Source of the DNA: Micromonospora solifontis
Lineage (GTDB): Bacteria > Actinomycetota > Actinomycetes > Mycobacteriales > Micromonosporaceae
DNA: 64,000 bases
Assembly (NCBI RefSeq): GCF_003725545.1
Contig: NZ_RJLN01000014.1
Location: 1-64,000, forward strand
Direction: 5' to 3'
Under the pieces are notes generated by a model that was given only the letters and a program-made list of their open reading frames with translations, ran no database searches and was not told the origin of the DNA. The translations under genes and the position numbers were made by a program. Positions 1 to 7,784 of this stretch are shown one piece after another. Position 1 is the first letter of the stretch. The number at the start of each line of letters is the position of its first letter.

Positions 1-11
1 GGCAGGACACC

Positions 12-103
12 CCCACCGAAATCGGACACCCCGGCCACCGCGACCGGACAACCAGCTCACCGCGACCGGACCATCCAGCCCACCGTGATCGGACGGCCCA
101 CCC
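12..103. repeat. Four tandem ~23-bp degenerate repeats
   Basis: Four units of about 23 bp follow each other (12-34, 35-57, 58-80, 81-103). They share a core like CACCGCGACCGGAC, and the first and last are more diverged (CACCGAAATCGGAC, CACCGTGATCGGAC). The array may continue to the left of the window. Such arrays occur at the ends of some insertion sequences, but no transposase is visible, so the origin is unknown. Confidence 0.5.
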
Positions 104-119
104 CAGCGGGACTGACAAA

Positions 120-162
120 CACCCCACAACGACCCGCTCGAACGGTCCGCGAGGCCTGCCGC
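120..162 (+). repeat. Direct repeat, copy 1 (copy 2 at 421-464)
   Basis: A block starting CACCCCACAACGAC and ending CCTGCCGC recurs 300 bp downstream at 421-464 with several substitutions (for example CGGTCCGCGAGG against CGGTCCGTGAAAG). Neither copy lies in a credible gene. Confidence 0.55.
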
Positions 163-238
163 CCGCGCCGCTCGCCATGCTCTTCTTCGGCCGGCCGCCG
201 GAAGAGCTGCTCGTGAGCCGACCGCGACATCGCGGATG

Positions 239-286
239 TGGCGGTATCCGACCGCCCCGGACACGCCCAACTCGCCGACCTGCACC
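239..286 (+). repeat. Inverted repeat, copy 1 (copy 2 at 601-648)
   Basis: The segment reading TGGCGGTATCCGAC then CCCCGGACACGCCCA is found again as its reverse complement at 601-648. Only scattered mismatches separate the copies, and weaker similarity continues outward on both sides. The two copies enclose about 310 bp. Together with the direct and tandem repeats, this accounts for most of the gene-free 1-800 region, which otherwise shows no gene I would support. Confidence 0.6.
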
Positions 287-803
287 GGCCGACCCCCGAA
301 CGGGGCACTCGGCCTGCCGCACAGGGCGGCCATCAGCAATCCGGACACCGCGACCTGCCGCAGCGTGGTAGCCGCGGCGTTCCAGCACTGGCCGGGCCTC
401 CCCGGCCAGCACCGGGCATTCACCCCACAACGACCTGCCCGACCGGTCCGTGAAAGCCTGCCGCTCGCTGGCGGCCCCGCGGCCGACTGCTGTGCGCGGG
501 GGCCCTTCGCCGATGATCGACTCGGGTTGCGGCGAGGTGGGGCTTCGGAGCGGCGGCCTGACCCCGGTCCGCGGCATGCCGAGTGGCTCCGGGTGGGGCC
601 CGTGCAGGTCGCCGAGGTGGGCGTGTCCGGGGCTGTCGGATACCGCCAGTTCGGCGATGCGGTGTAAGGCCAAGTAGGGGACCCGCGCCCGGCCGGGTCC
701 GCTCGACTCGCGACCCCACCTGCCGGTGCCCGTCCTCGACCATCCGGCCCGGCTGGCGGGGAGATGGGAGATCAGGCTGCCCGGGGCGAGGCGGGAGGGG
801 CCG

Positions 804-1487
804 TCACGGCTCGAACTTGTAGCCCAGGCCCCGGACGGTGACGATGTAGCGCGGCGCGGACGGCTCCGGCTCGACCTTGGAGCGCAGCCGCTTGACGTGC
901 ACGTCCAGCGTCTTGGTGTCGCCCACGTAGTCGGCGCCCCAGACCCGGTCGATGAGCTGGCCCCGGGTGAGCACCCGGCCGGCGTTGCGCAGCAGCAGTT
1001 CCAGCAGCTCGAACTCCTTGAGCGGCAGTTGCACGGGCGCCCCGTCGACGGTCACCACGTGCCGCTCGATGTCCATCCGGACCGGACCGGCGGCCAGCGT
1101 CGGCGCACCCGACTCGGCCGCCTCCGCGCTCTGCCGGCGCAGCACCGCCCGGATGCGGGCGACCAGCTCGCGCGGCGAGTACGGCTTGGTCACGTAGTCG
1201 TCGGCCCCGATCTCCAGGCCGACCACCTTGTCGATCTCGCTGTCCCGCGCGGTCACCATGATGATCGGGACGTGCGACCGCTGCCGGAGCTGGCGGCAGA
1301 CCTCGGTACCCGACATCTCCGGCAACATCAGGTCGAGCAGCACGATGTCGGCGCCGGTCCGGTCGAACTCGGTGAGGGCGGAGGGGCCCGTCGCGGCGAC
1401 GGAGACCTCGAAACCCTCCTTGCGGAGCATGTAGGACAGGGCGTCGGAGAACGATTCCTCGTCCTCGACCACCAGTACGCGGCTCAA
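804..1487 (-). CDS. regX3: Phosphate-responsive response regulator RegX3 (PhoP-type)
   Basis: OmpR-family DNA-binding response regulator of 227 residues. The receiver domain starts MSRVLVVEDEE and has the phosphoacceptor Asp52 in IVLLDLMLPEMSG and a conserved Lys in VTKPYSP. The winged-helix effector (about 125-227) has the typical LKEFELLELLLRN and DVHVKRLRSKVE elements. It lies 23 bp downstream of senX3 in the same direction, so the two form a two-component operon divergent from phoU. In actinobacteria this pair (SenX3-RegX3, PhoR-PhoP in Streptomyces) controls phosphate-starvation genes through PHO boxes, three of which occur in this window. Identification rests on sequence plus context. 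Confidence 0.93.
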   Translation of the reverse strand: MSRVLVVEDEESFSDALSYMLRKEGFEVSVAATGPSALTEFDRTGADIVLLDLMLPEMSGTEVCRQLRQRSHVPIIMVTARDSEIDKVVGLEIGADDYVTKPYSPRELVARIRAVLRRQSAEAAESGAPTLAAGPVRMDIERHVVTVDGAPVQLPLKEFELLELLLRNAGRVLTRGQLIDRVWGADYVGDTKTLDVHVKRLRSKVEPEPSAPRYIVTVRGLGYKFEP

Positions 1488-1510
1488 CGGGGTGTTTCCT
1501 TTCCTGTCGG

Positions 1511-2800
1511 TCAGACCTGCCGGAGCTCGGCCGGGCCGGCCTCGATCTCAGCGGAGTTGAGTGTCGCCTCCAGGTCGTCCGGGGGACGGGCGGGCAGCCG
1601 GAGGGTGAACGTCGACCCCCCACCAAGAGTGCTCGAGACATCCACCCGACCGCCATGGTTGCTGGCGATGTGCTTGACGATGGCCAGGCCGAGGCCGGTG
1701 CCGCCGGTCGCGCGGGAGCGGGCCTGGTCGGCCCGGTAGAACCGCTCGAAGATCCGGTCGACCTCGTTCGGGGCGATGCCGATGCCCTGGTCGGCCACGG
1801 CGATCTCCACGTGCTCGTCGGTGGCCCGGGCGGTCACCCGGACCATGGTGTCCTCGCCCGAGTAGTTGATCGCGTTCTCCACCAGGTTCGCCACCGCGGT
1901 GGCGAGCTGGCTGTCGCTGCCGTACACGGTGAGGCCCCGCTGGCCGTCCACGGCGATCTCCACCCGGCGGGCGGCGGCCGCGGTCCGGGTCCGGTCCAGC
2001 ACCTCGGCGATCACCCAGTCGACCGCGACCGGCTCAGGCGCGGGCTGCGGCTCGGCGCCCTGGAGCCGGGTGAGTTCGAGCAGCTCCTGGACCAGCCGGC
2101 CGAGCCGGGTCGACTCGTGCTGGATCCGTTCGGCGAACCGTCGGGCGGCGACCAGGTCCGCGGAAAGGTCCGCCGCGCCGCCGCCGGCCGGCTCGGTGGC
2201 GTCCACCAGCGCCTCGGCGAGGAGCTGGAGGGCGCCGATCGGGGTCTTCAGCTCGTGGCTCACGTTGGCCACGAAGTCCCGCCGGACCCGGGCCAGCCGG
2301 TGCGACTCGGTGACGTCGGCCGCCTCGATCGAGACGTAACCGGCGCCGAGCCCCATGGCGCGCAGATGCACGCCGAGCGGGTTGTCCCCCGCGCTGTCGC
2401 GGCCGCGTGGCAGGTCCAGCTCGATCTCGCGCCGCACGCCCGTGCGCCGGACCTGCCCGGCGAGGGTACGGATCAACGGGTGGGCGGCGATCGAACCCGG
2501 CGTCGTCCCGGTGCGGAGCAGACCCATCGCCCGCGCTGCCGGGTTGACCAGCACCGGCGTGTCGTCCGGGGCGAGCACCACCACACCGGCCCGGAGCGAG
2601 TCGATCGTCTTGCGGCCGAGAGCGGAGAGCCCGCCCAGCTCGTCGTCGGGAATCAGTGGCCTCCCTGCACTCCGGCGGAAGCTCTCGCCCCCCGATGCCG
2701 ACCGGCGCCACCAGGCCCGGACGGGCTCGGACAGCAGCAGCCCGGCGACCAGTCCGGCCACCAGAGCCACGGCCACCCCGGCCGCCACCGCCCATTCCAC
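1511..2800 (-). CDS. senX3: Phosphate sensor histidine kinase SenX3 (PhoR-type)
   Basis: Sensor kinase of 429 residues. One N-terminal membrane segment (about 5-24) is followed by a PAS-like region (about 65-165), then HisKA with the phosphorylated His182 in NVSHELKTPIGAL. The HATPase domain shows an N box (NLVENAINYS), G1 (ADQGIGIA), an F box and G2 (GGTGLGLAI). The GTG start at 2800 is supported by TACGAT six bases upstream, a likely -10 element of a leaderless transcript. It presumably senses phosphate status through the Pst/PhoU complex, as known for the family, and phosphorylates RegX3 encoded next to it. Confidence 0.92.
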   Translation of the reverse strand: MEWAVAAGVAVALVAGLVAGLLLSEPVRAWWRRSASGGESFRRSAGRPLIPDDELGGLSALGRKTIDSLRAGVVVLAPDDTPVLVNPAARAMGLLRTGTTPGSIAAHPLIRTLAGQVRRTGVRREIELDLPRGRDSAGDNPLGVHLRAMGLGAGYVSIEAADVTESHRLARVRRDFVANVSHELKTPIGALQLLAEALVDATEPAGGGAADLSADLVAARRFAERIQHESTRLGRLVQELLELTRLQGAEPQPAPEPVAVDWVIAEVLDRTRTAAAARRVEIAVDGQRGLTVYGSDSQLATAVANLVENAINYSGEDTMVRVTARATDEHVEIAVADQGIGIAPNEVDRIFERFYRADQARSRATGGTGLGLAIVKHIASNHGGRVDVSSTLGGGSTFTLRLPARPPDDLEATLNSAEIEAGPAELRQV

Positions 2801-2872
2801 CCGGCGATCGTAGGGTCATTGTTCACCTGGCGATCGGGCAGAAGGGGACGAACCACTCTCGCTTTCCGGGAA

Positions 2873-2916
2873 GTTCACTTCCGGGTCCCGCGTCGTTCAC
2901 CGGCGTTCACCTTCCT
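2873..2916 (+). promoter_or_regulatory. PHO box array between senX3 and phoU
   Basis: Successive 11-bp units are visible: GTTCACTTCCG (2873), a degenerate GGTCCCGCGTC (2884), GTTCACCGGCG (2895) and TTCACCTTCCT (2906). This is the spacing and core (G[T/G]TCAC) known for actinobacterial PhoP/RegX3 sites. A further isolated GTTCACCTGG lies at 2821, next to the senX3 start. The array fits autoregulation of senX3-regX3 and control of phoU. Confidence 0.75.
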
Positions 2917-3011
2917 GCCGGCTCCCCCGACCTACGGTTGTCGCGCACCTGCTCACGCCATGCACGGCCCTCTCCGGGCCGGGCGGCGACCACCGACCCC
3001 AGGAAGTGACG

Positions 3012-3665
3012 ATGCGCGACGAGTTCCGGGCCGACCTGCAGATCGTCAGCCAGCTGCTGGTGGACATGGCGGAGGGGGTCCGCGCCGCCCTGCGCCAGGC
3101 CACCCGGGGCCTGCTCACCGCCGACCGCGCGGCGTCGGAGACCGTGATCGCGCGGGACGCCGAGATCGACGACCTCTACCGGCACGTGGAGGAGCGGGTC
3201 TGCGACCTGCTGGCCCGACAGGCGCCGGTCGCCTCCGACCTGCGTGCCATGATCACCGCCCTGCACGTGGCGGCCGACCTGGAGCGGATGGGCGACCTGG
3301 CCGACCACGTGGCGAAGACCGCGCTGCGCCGGCACCCGTCACCCGCGGTGCCGGCCGAGCTGCGGCCGGTCTTCACCGACATGGCCGGGATCGCCGACCG
3401 GATGGCCGAGAAGATCGCCGCGGTGCTGGCCAAGCCCGATGCCGACCTCGCGGCCGAGCTCGACCGCGACGACGACGCCATGGACGACCTGCACAAGAGC
3501 CTCTTCGGCGTGCTGCTCGGGGACGACTGGCCGTACGGGGTGGAGACCGCGATCGACGCCACCCTGCTCGGCCGCTTCTACGAGCGCTTCGCCGACCACG
3601 CGGTGAACGTCGGCGAGCACGTCGTCTACCTGATCACCGGCGAGGCCACGCCGTCGCCGAACTGA
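3012..3665 (+). CDS. phoU: Phosphate signalling protein PhoU
   Basis: Protein of 217 residues with two repeated three-helix bundles, the PhoU fold. Characteristic segments are MRDEFRADLQIVSQLLVDMA, HVAADLERMGDLADHVAK and its second-half counterpart FYERFADHAVNVGEHVVYL. PhoU links the Pst transporter to the sensor kinase and represses the Pho regulon when phosphate is plentiful. The ATG at 3012 is preferred because AGGAAG ends five bases upstream; the in-frame GTG at 3006 would overlap that ribosome site. It is transcribed away from senX3-regX3 with a PHO box array between them. Confidence 0.92.
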   Translation: MRDEFRADLQIVSQLLVDMAEGVRAALRQATRGLLTADRAASETVIARDAEIDDLYRHVEERVCDLLARQAPVASDLRAMITALHVAADLERMGDLADHVAKTALRRHPSPAVPAELRPVFTDMAGIADRMAEKIAAVLAKPDADLAAELDRDDDAMDDLHKSLFGVLLGDDWPYGVETAIDATLLGRFYERFADHAVNVGEHVVYLITGEATPSPN

Positions 3666-3674
3666 GCCGAACCC

Positions 3675-3704
3675 GACGAAGGCCCCGGGACCGGGGCCTT
3701 CGTC
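3675..3704. terminator. Bidirectional terminator between phoU and gpmA
   Basis: A perfect 14-bp stem (GACGAAGGCCCCGG with its complement) and a 2-nt loop lie between the stop codons of convergent phoU and gpmA. There is no long T tract, as is usual in high-GC actinobacteria. Confidence 0.85.
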
Positions 3705-3714
3705 GTAGGGACGG

Positions 3715-4482
3715 TCAGCGGCCCTGGTTGGCGACCGCGGCGGCGGCCTCCTTGGCGGCCTCCGGGTCCAGGTACGTCCCACCGAGGACCTGCGGGCGCA
3801 GGTCGGGGTCGAGGTCGTACCGCAACGGGATGCCGGTGGGAATGTTCAGCTTGGCGATCGCCTCGTCGGAGATCTGGTCGAGGTGCTTGACCAGAGCGCG
3901 CAGCGAGTTGCCGTGCGCGACCACCAGCACCGTCCGCCCGGCCATGATGTCCGGCACGATCGAGTCGTACCAGTAGGGCAGCATCCGGTCGACGACGTCC
4001 TTCAGGCACTCCGTACGCGGCATCAGCTCCGGCGGGAGCAGCGCGTACCGGGGATCCCCGACCTGCGACCACTGGTCGTTGTCGTCGATCGGCGGCGGCG
4101 GCATGTCGTACGACCGCCGCCAGAGCATGAACTGTTCCTCGCCGTACTCGTCCAGGGTCTGCTTCTTGTTCTTGCCCTGCAGCGCGCCGTAGTGCCGCTC
4201 GTTGAGCCGCCACGACCGGCGCACCGCGATCCAGTGCCGGTCGGCGGCGTTCAGCGCCAGCTCGGCGGTGCGGATCGCCCGTCGCAGCACGCTGGTGTGC
4301 ACCACGTCCGGCAGCAGGTTGTGCTCGCGGAGCAGCTCACCGCCGCGCCGCGCCTCGCTCTCACCCTTGGCGGTCAGGTCGACGTCGACCCAGCCGGTGA
4401 AGAGGTTCTTCGCGTTCCAGTCGCTCTCGCCGTGCCGCAGCAGGACCAGCGTCCCGACGGTGGGCCCCTCGCTCGCAGTCAT
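3715..4482 (-). CDS. gpmA: 2,3-bisphosphoglycerate-dependent phosphoglycerate mutase
   Basis: Glycolytic enzyme that interconverts 3- and 2-phosphoglycerate. The catalytic motif [12 protein letters not shown] carries the phosphohistidine (His17 with this start). The other family blocks [25 protein letters not shown] and [17 protein letters not shown] (second active-site His) are intact, and the length of 255 residues is normal. The ATG at 4482 is preferred because GGCAGG lies nine bases upstream; an in-frame ATG at 4491 has no spacing from it. It is monocistronic, convergent with phoU. Confidence 0.95.
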   Translation of the reverse strand: MTASEGPTVGTLVLLRHGESDWNAKNLFTGWVDVDLTAKGESEARRGGELLREHNLLPDVVHTSVLRRAIRTAELALNAADRHWIAVRRSWRLNERHYGALQGKNKKQTLDEYGEEQFMLWRRSYDMPPPPIDDNDQWSQVGDPRYALLPPELMPRTECLKDVVDRMLPYWYDSIVPDIMAGRTVLVVAHGNSLRALVKHLDQISDEAIAKLNIPTGIPLRYDLDPDLRPQVLGGTYLDPEAAKEAAAAVANQGR

Positions 4483-4583
4483 GCGGATCATCCTGCCGTA
4501 CCGCGTGCACGGACACGCGGGGAGCGGTCGTGACGACCACCACGTGGAAAAGCTGATGACCGGCGCTCGGGATCGGCACTAGG

Positions 4584-4620
4584 TTGTAAGGCGCTGAAGA
4601 TATATCGGTCATTACCGAAA
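4584..4620 (+). promoter_or_regulatory. AT-rich promoter region with small inverted repeat before MFS gene
   Basis: A short AT-rich patch (AAGATATATCGG) unlike its surroundings is followed by a 5-bp inverted repeat TCGGT-CATT-ACCGA at 4605-4618. It ends 15 bp before the transporter start. It looks like a core promoter with an overlapping operator; the regulator is not identifiable. Confidence 0.4.
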
Positions 4621-4633
4621 CGGGGGCGTCGGG

Positions 4634-5956
4634 ATGCGGACGGTACGGAGCTGGTTCCGGGACACGACAGGCGGGCTGCCGCGGGCGTTCTGGTACCTCT
4701 GGACCGGCACCCTGATCAACCGGCTCGGCTCGTTCGTGCTGGTCTTCCTCGCCATCTACCTGACCCGGGAGCGCGGCTTCTCGGCCTCGCAGGCCGGCCT
4801 GGTGATCGGGCTCTGGGGCGTCGGCGGCGCGGTCGGCACCACGGTGGGCGGCACTCTGACCGACCGGTGGGGGCGCCGACCCACCCTGCTCACCGCCCAC
4901 CTCGGCGCGGCGACCATGATGCTCGCGCTCGGCCTGGCCCGGCCGCTCTGGGCGGTGGCCCTGGGCGCGCTGCTGCTGGGCACCTTCGCCGAGGCGGCCC
5001 GCCCGGCGTTCGGCGCCATGATGATCGACGTGGTGCCGGAGAAGGACCGGCTGCGCGCCTTCTCGCTGAACTACTGGGCGATCAACCTCGGCTTCGCCTG
5101 CGCCGCGGTCCTCGCCGGGTTCGCCGCTCAGGCCGGCTACCTGCTGCTCTTCGTGGTCGACGCGGCCACGACCCTGGTCACCGCACTGATCATCTTCGCC
5201 CGGGTGAAGGAGACCCGGTCGGCCGTCGCCGGCCCGACCGTCAAGCACGCCGCCCCGGCCGGGGCGCTGCGGACCATCCTCACCGACCGGGTCTTCCTGG
5301 GGTTCGTGACGCTCAACCTGTTCGCCGCGCTGGTCTTCCTCCAGCACATCTCGATGCTGCCGATCGCCATGGGCGACTCCGGTCTGAGCCCCGCCACGTA
5401 CGGCTCGGTGATCGCGCTCAACGGGGTGCTGATCGTGGTCGGTCAGCTCTTCGTACCCCGGCTGATCAAGGGCCGGAGCCGCTCGCACGTCCTGGCCCTC
5501 GCCGCGCTGGTGATGGGCGTCGGCTTCGGCCTGACCGCGTTCGCCGGGGCGGCCTGGTTCTACGGCCTCACCGTGCTCGTCTGGACGGTGGGCGAGATGC
5601 TCAACTCGCCCTCCAACTCCACCCTCATCGCCGAGCTCTCCCCCGCCGCGCTCCGCGGTCGCTACCAGGGCGTCTTCTCGCTCTCCTGGCAGCTCGCGGG
5701 GGCGACCGCGCCGATCCTCGGCGGCCTGGTCCGGGAGCACGCCGGCAACACGACGCTCTGGCTCGGCTGCGCCCTGGTCGGCGGCGTTGTCGCGGTGGCC
5801 CACCTGGTCTCCGGCCCGGCCCGGGAGCGCCGGGCGGCGCAGCTGCGGACCCCGGCCACCCCGGCCCGGCCGGTCACGGTGACCCGCACCCCGGCGCCCG
5901 AGGCGGCCGAGGCCGCGGCTACCGCGCCCGCCGAGCCGGTCCGCGCCGCCCCCTGA
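4634..5956 (+). CDS. MFS transporter (drug/efflux type)
   Basis: Major facilitator protein of 440 residues with about twelve predicted membrane helices. The conserved loop 2-3 motif reads GGTLTDRWGRRPTLL (motif A type), and a central cytoplasmic linker (about 190-215) separates the halves. The C-terminal 45 residues are a Pro/Ala-rich cytosolic tail. The substrate cannot be read from sequence. The next gene, 250 bp downstream in the same direction, is a clear paralogue: both start with a W-x(5-8)-GLP-x-FWYLW block and share QLFVPRLI. Export of a small molecule is the likely role, but this is only the family default. Confidence 0.85.
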   Translation: MRTVRSWFRDTTGGLPRAFWYLWTGTLINRLGSFVLVFLAIYLTRERGFSASQAGLVIGLWGVGGAVGTTVGGTLTDRWGRRPTLLTAHLGAATMMLALGLARPLWAVALGALLLGTFAEAARPAFGAMMIDVVPEKDRLRAFSLNYWAINLGFACAAVLAGFAAQAGYLLLFVVDAATTLVTALIIFARVKETRSAVAGPTVKHAAPAGALRTILTDRVFLGFVTLNLFAALVFLQHISMLPIAMGDSGLSPATYGSVIALNGVLIVVGQLFVPRLIKGRSRSHVLALAALVMGVGFGLTAFAGAAWFYGLTVLVWTVGEMLNSPSNSTLIAELSPAALRGRYQGVFSLSWQLAGATAPILGGLVREHAGNTTLWLGCALVGGVVAVAHLVSGPARERRAAQLRTPATPARPVTVTRTPAPEAAEAAATAPAEPVRAAP

Positions 5957-6202
5957 GGTACGCCGGCCCCGGCCCCGTCGTCGCACCCCGCTGGGGCGTC
6001 CGGGCGGTGGGGGCCACGCATCCGGGCGGGGCCGCTGGCCGCAGGCTGATCCGTTCACGTCGTCAGGTTTGCAGGCGCTCAGACAGGTCATCTCCGGCAG
6101 CGGGACGAGGCGGCGGTAGGTGACCAGCGCCACGCTGGCGCGGGTCGGTCCGGCTGCCTACGGTCGACGGCGGAGCTGTTAACAAACCTTCATGGAGGAC
6201 GG

Positions 6203-7456
6203 GTGCGCGGCCTGCGGCGCTGGTGGGACGACTCGGCCGGCGGACTCCCCGCCACCTTCTGGTACCTCTGGTCCGGTCTGCTGATCAACCGGGCCGGCGC
6301 CTTCGCGATGCTCTTCCTCTCGCTCTACCTGACCGCCGCGCGCGGGGCGTCGCCCGCCCTCGCCGGACTGGTGGTCGGGGCGTACGGGGCGGGCGGGGCG
6401 GCGGGCACGCTGCTCGGCGGGGTGCTCGCGGACCGGTGGGGCCGGCGGGCCACCCTGCTCGCCGCGCACCTCGGCGCGGCCGGGCTGATGGTGGCGCTGG
6501 CGTTCAGCCGGCACCTGCTGGTGATCGCCGTACTCGCCGCGCTGGTCGGGGTGGTGCACTCGATGCCCAGCCCCGCCTTCGTCGCGGCCATCGTGGACGT
6601 GGTGCCGGAGGATCGCCGCGCCCGCGCGTTCAACCTCCAGTTCTGGGCGTTCAACCTCGGCATGGCGGTGGCGTCGCTGCTGGCGGGCGTGCTCGCCGAG
6701 GCGAGCTTCCTCGCGCTCTTCCTGGTGGACGCCGGCACGACCCTGGCCGCGGCGGCGGTGCTCGCGCTGAAGGTTCCGGAGACGCTCGACCGGCGTATCC
6801 GGGTCCCCGCCACGACGGGCCGCCGGCCCGGGCTGCACACCGCGCTGACCGACCGCGTCTTCCTCGTCTTCGTCGGGCTGACCTTCCTGCTGGCCGTGCT
6901 CACCATGCAGACCTCGACGATCATGCCGCTGGCGATGCGCGACGACGGCCTGCGCCCCTCCGCGTACGGGATGGTGGTGGCCCTGGGCGGCGCCCTGATC
7001 GTGGCCGGGCAGCTCTTCGTGCCCCGGCTGATCGCGCCGTACCGGAAGGCGACCGTGCTGTCGGTCTCCACCGGCCTGATGGCGCTCGGCTTCGGCGTGC
7101 TGGCCGTCGCCGACGAGCTGCCGCTCTACCTGGGCGCGGCGGTGGTGTGGACGGTCGGGCAGATGCTCGCCGCGCCGCCGAACGCCCAGATCAACGCGGA
7201 TCTCGCCCCGCCGGAACTGCGCGCCCGCTACCAGTCGGTCTTCTACCTGACCTTCCCGGCGGCGTCCTTCGTCGCGCCGGCACTCGGCGGCCTCAGCCTG
7301 GAGCACCTCGGCGAGCGCCACTGGCTGGTGGTCGGCGCCCTGGGACTGGTCGCGGCGGCCGGGCACCTGCTGGCCGGGCCGTCCCGGGAACGTCGGGTCG
7401 ACACGCTCCGGGCCGCCGTGGCGGGCCGGGAGAAGGCGCTGGCCGGGAAGCGTTGA
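6203..7456 (+). CDS. MFS transporter, paralogue of the preceding gene
   Basis: Major facilitator protein of 417 residues with twelve predicted helices. It shares the N-terminal W-WDDSAGGLPATFWYLW block, motif A (GGVLADRWGRRATLL), DVVPE(D/K)R in loop 4-5 and GQLFVPRLI with the gene at 4634. The two probably arose by tandem duplication. The GTG start at 6203 follows GGAGG by four bases. The 246-bp gap before it has a short AT-rich stretch (GTTAACAAACC) near 6178 that may belong to its own promoter, so the pair need not be co-transcribed. Substrate unknown. Confidence 0.85.
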   Translation: MRGLRRWWDDSAGGLPATFWYLWSGLLINRAGAFAMLFLSLYLTAARGASPALAGLVVGAYGAGGAAGTLLGGVLADRWGRRATLLAAHLGAAGLMVALAFSRHLLVIAVLAALVGVVHSMPSPAFVAAIVDVVPEDRRARAFNLQFWAFNLGMAVASLLAGVLAEASFLALFLVDAGTTLAAAAVLALKVPETLDRRIRVPATTGRRPGLHTALTDRVFLVFVGLTFLLAVLTMQTSTIMPLAMRDDGLRPSAYGMVVALGGALIVAGQLFVPRLIAPYRKATVLSVSTGLMALGFGVLAVADELPLYLGAAVVWTVGQMLAAPPNAQINADLAPPELRARYQSVFYLTFPAASFVAPALGGLSLEHLGERHWLVVGALGLVAAAGHLLAGPSRERRVDTLRAAVAGREKALAGKR

Positions 7457-7464
7457 ACGGCATC

Positions 7465-7500
7465 GAGCGCCCACCCTGACCCCCGTCAGGATGGGCGCTC
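7465..7500. terminator. Terminator hairpin after second MFS gene
   Basis: A 16-bp stem with one mismatch (GAGCGCCCACCCTGAC paired to GTCAGGATGGGCGCTC) and a CCCC loop start 8 bp after the stop codon. A second hairpin (GGGCGAC at 7523-7529 with GTCGCCC at 7546-7552) follows. Confidence 0.8.
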
Positions 7501-7552
7501 GCACCGTACACCCGGCGGCGGCGGGCGACACTCACCCCCGTAAGCGTCGCCC

Positions 7553-7784
7553 GCACGCGCCGCCGGTTCCACGGGTGGCACCGTCCCCCAACGGTGTGCT
7601 CCACCCGATCCCTCGCGCCTCGCCTGCGCGGATCTGATCGATCCGTCGCTCCCCCGAACGATTACAAGCGTGGCGCGGTGCAATAAAGTTAGTTCGCCCG
7701 GATCTCCGGATTCAACTCAGATCGCTGTCTCGCCCGTCACAACGATGGCCAACAGCGGATCCCCGCCAGCCATTCCCGTAAACC
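7553..7784. other. Gene-free stretch between convergent genes
   Basis: Together with the two hairpins, the gap between the MFS gene and the convergent Rho_N-type gene is 328 bp. About 7655-7760 is clearly less GC-rich than the flanks (for example TTACAAGC, GCAATAAAGTTAG). I see no ORF, tRNA fold or recognised element in it. Confidence 0.4.

Noticed and set aside
12-103. Possible CRISPR array
   Set aside because: Units are contiguous, degenerate and without spacers; no cas gene is present.
57-677. Small ORFs at 57-308 (minus) and 450-677 (plus) with similar peptides
   Set aside because: Their similarity is explained by the inverted DNA repeat; no codon bias, ribosome site or domain supports them as genes.
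1655-3976. 773-codon open frame on the plus strand across senX3 and phoU
   Set aside because: Shadow of senX3 on the opposite strand and of phoU in another frame; composition is Arg/Pro/Gly-rich with no domain. High GC gives such long frames throughout the window (for example 58986-60644, 6179-7531).
6054-6066. Isolated GTTCACG as PHO box before the second MFS gene
   Set aside because: Single unit without an 11-bp repeat partner; chance match likely.
7640-7760. tRNA-like or small RNA gene in the lower-GC stretch
   Set aside because: I could not fold a cloverleaf or find T-loop consensus; it is only reported as an unexplained stretch.
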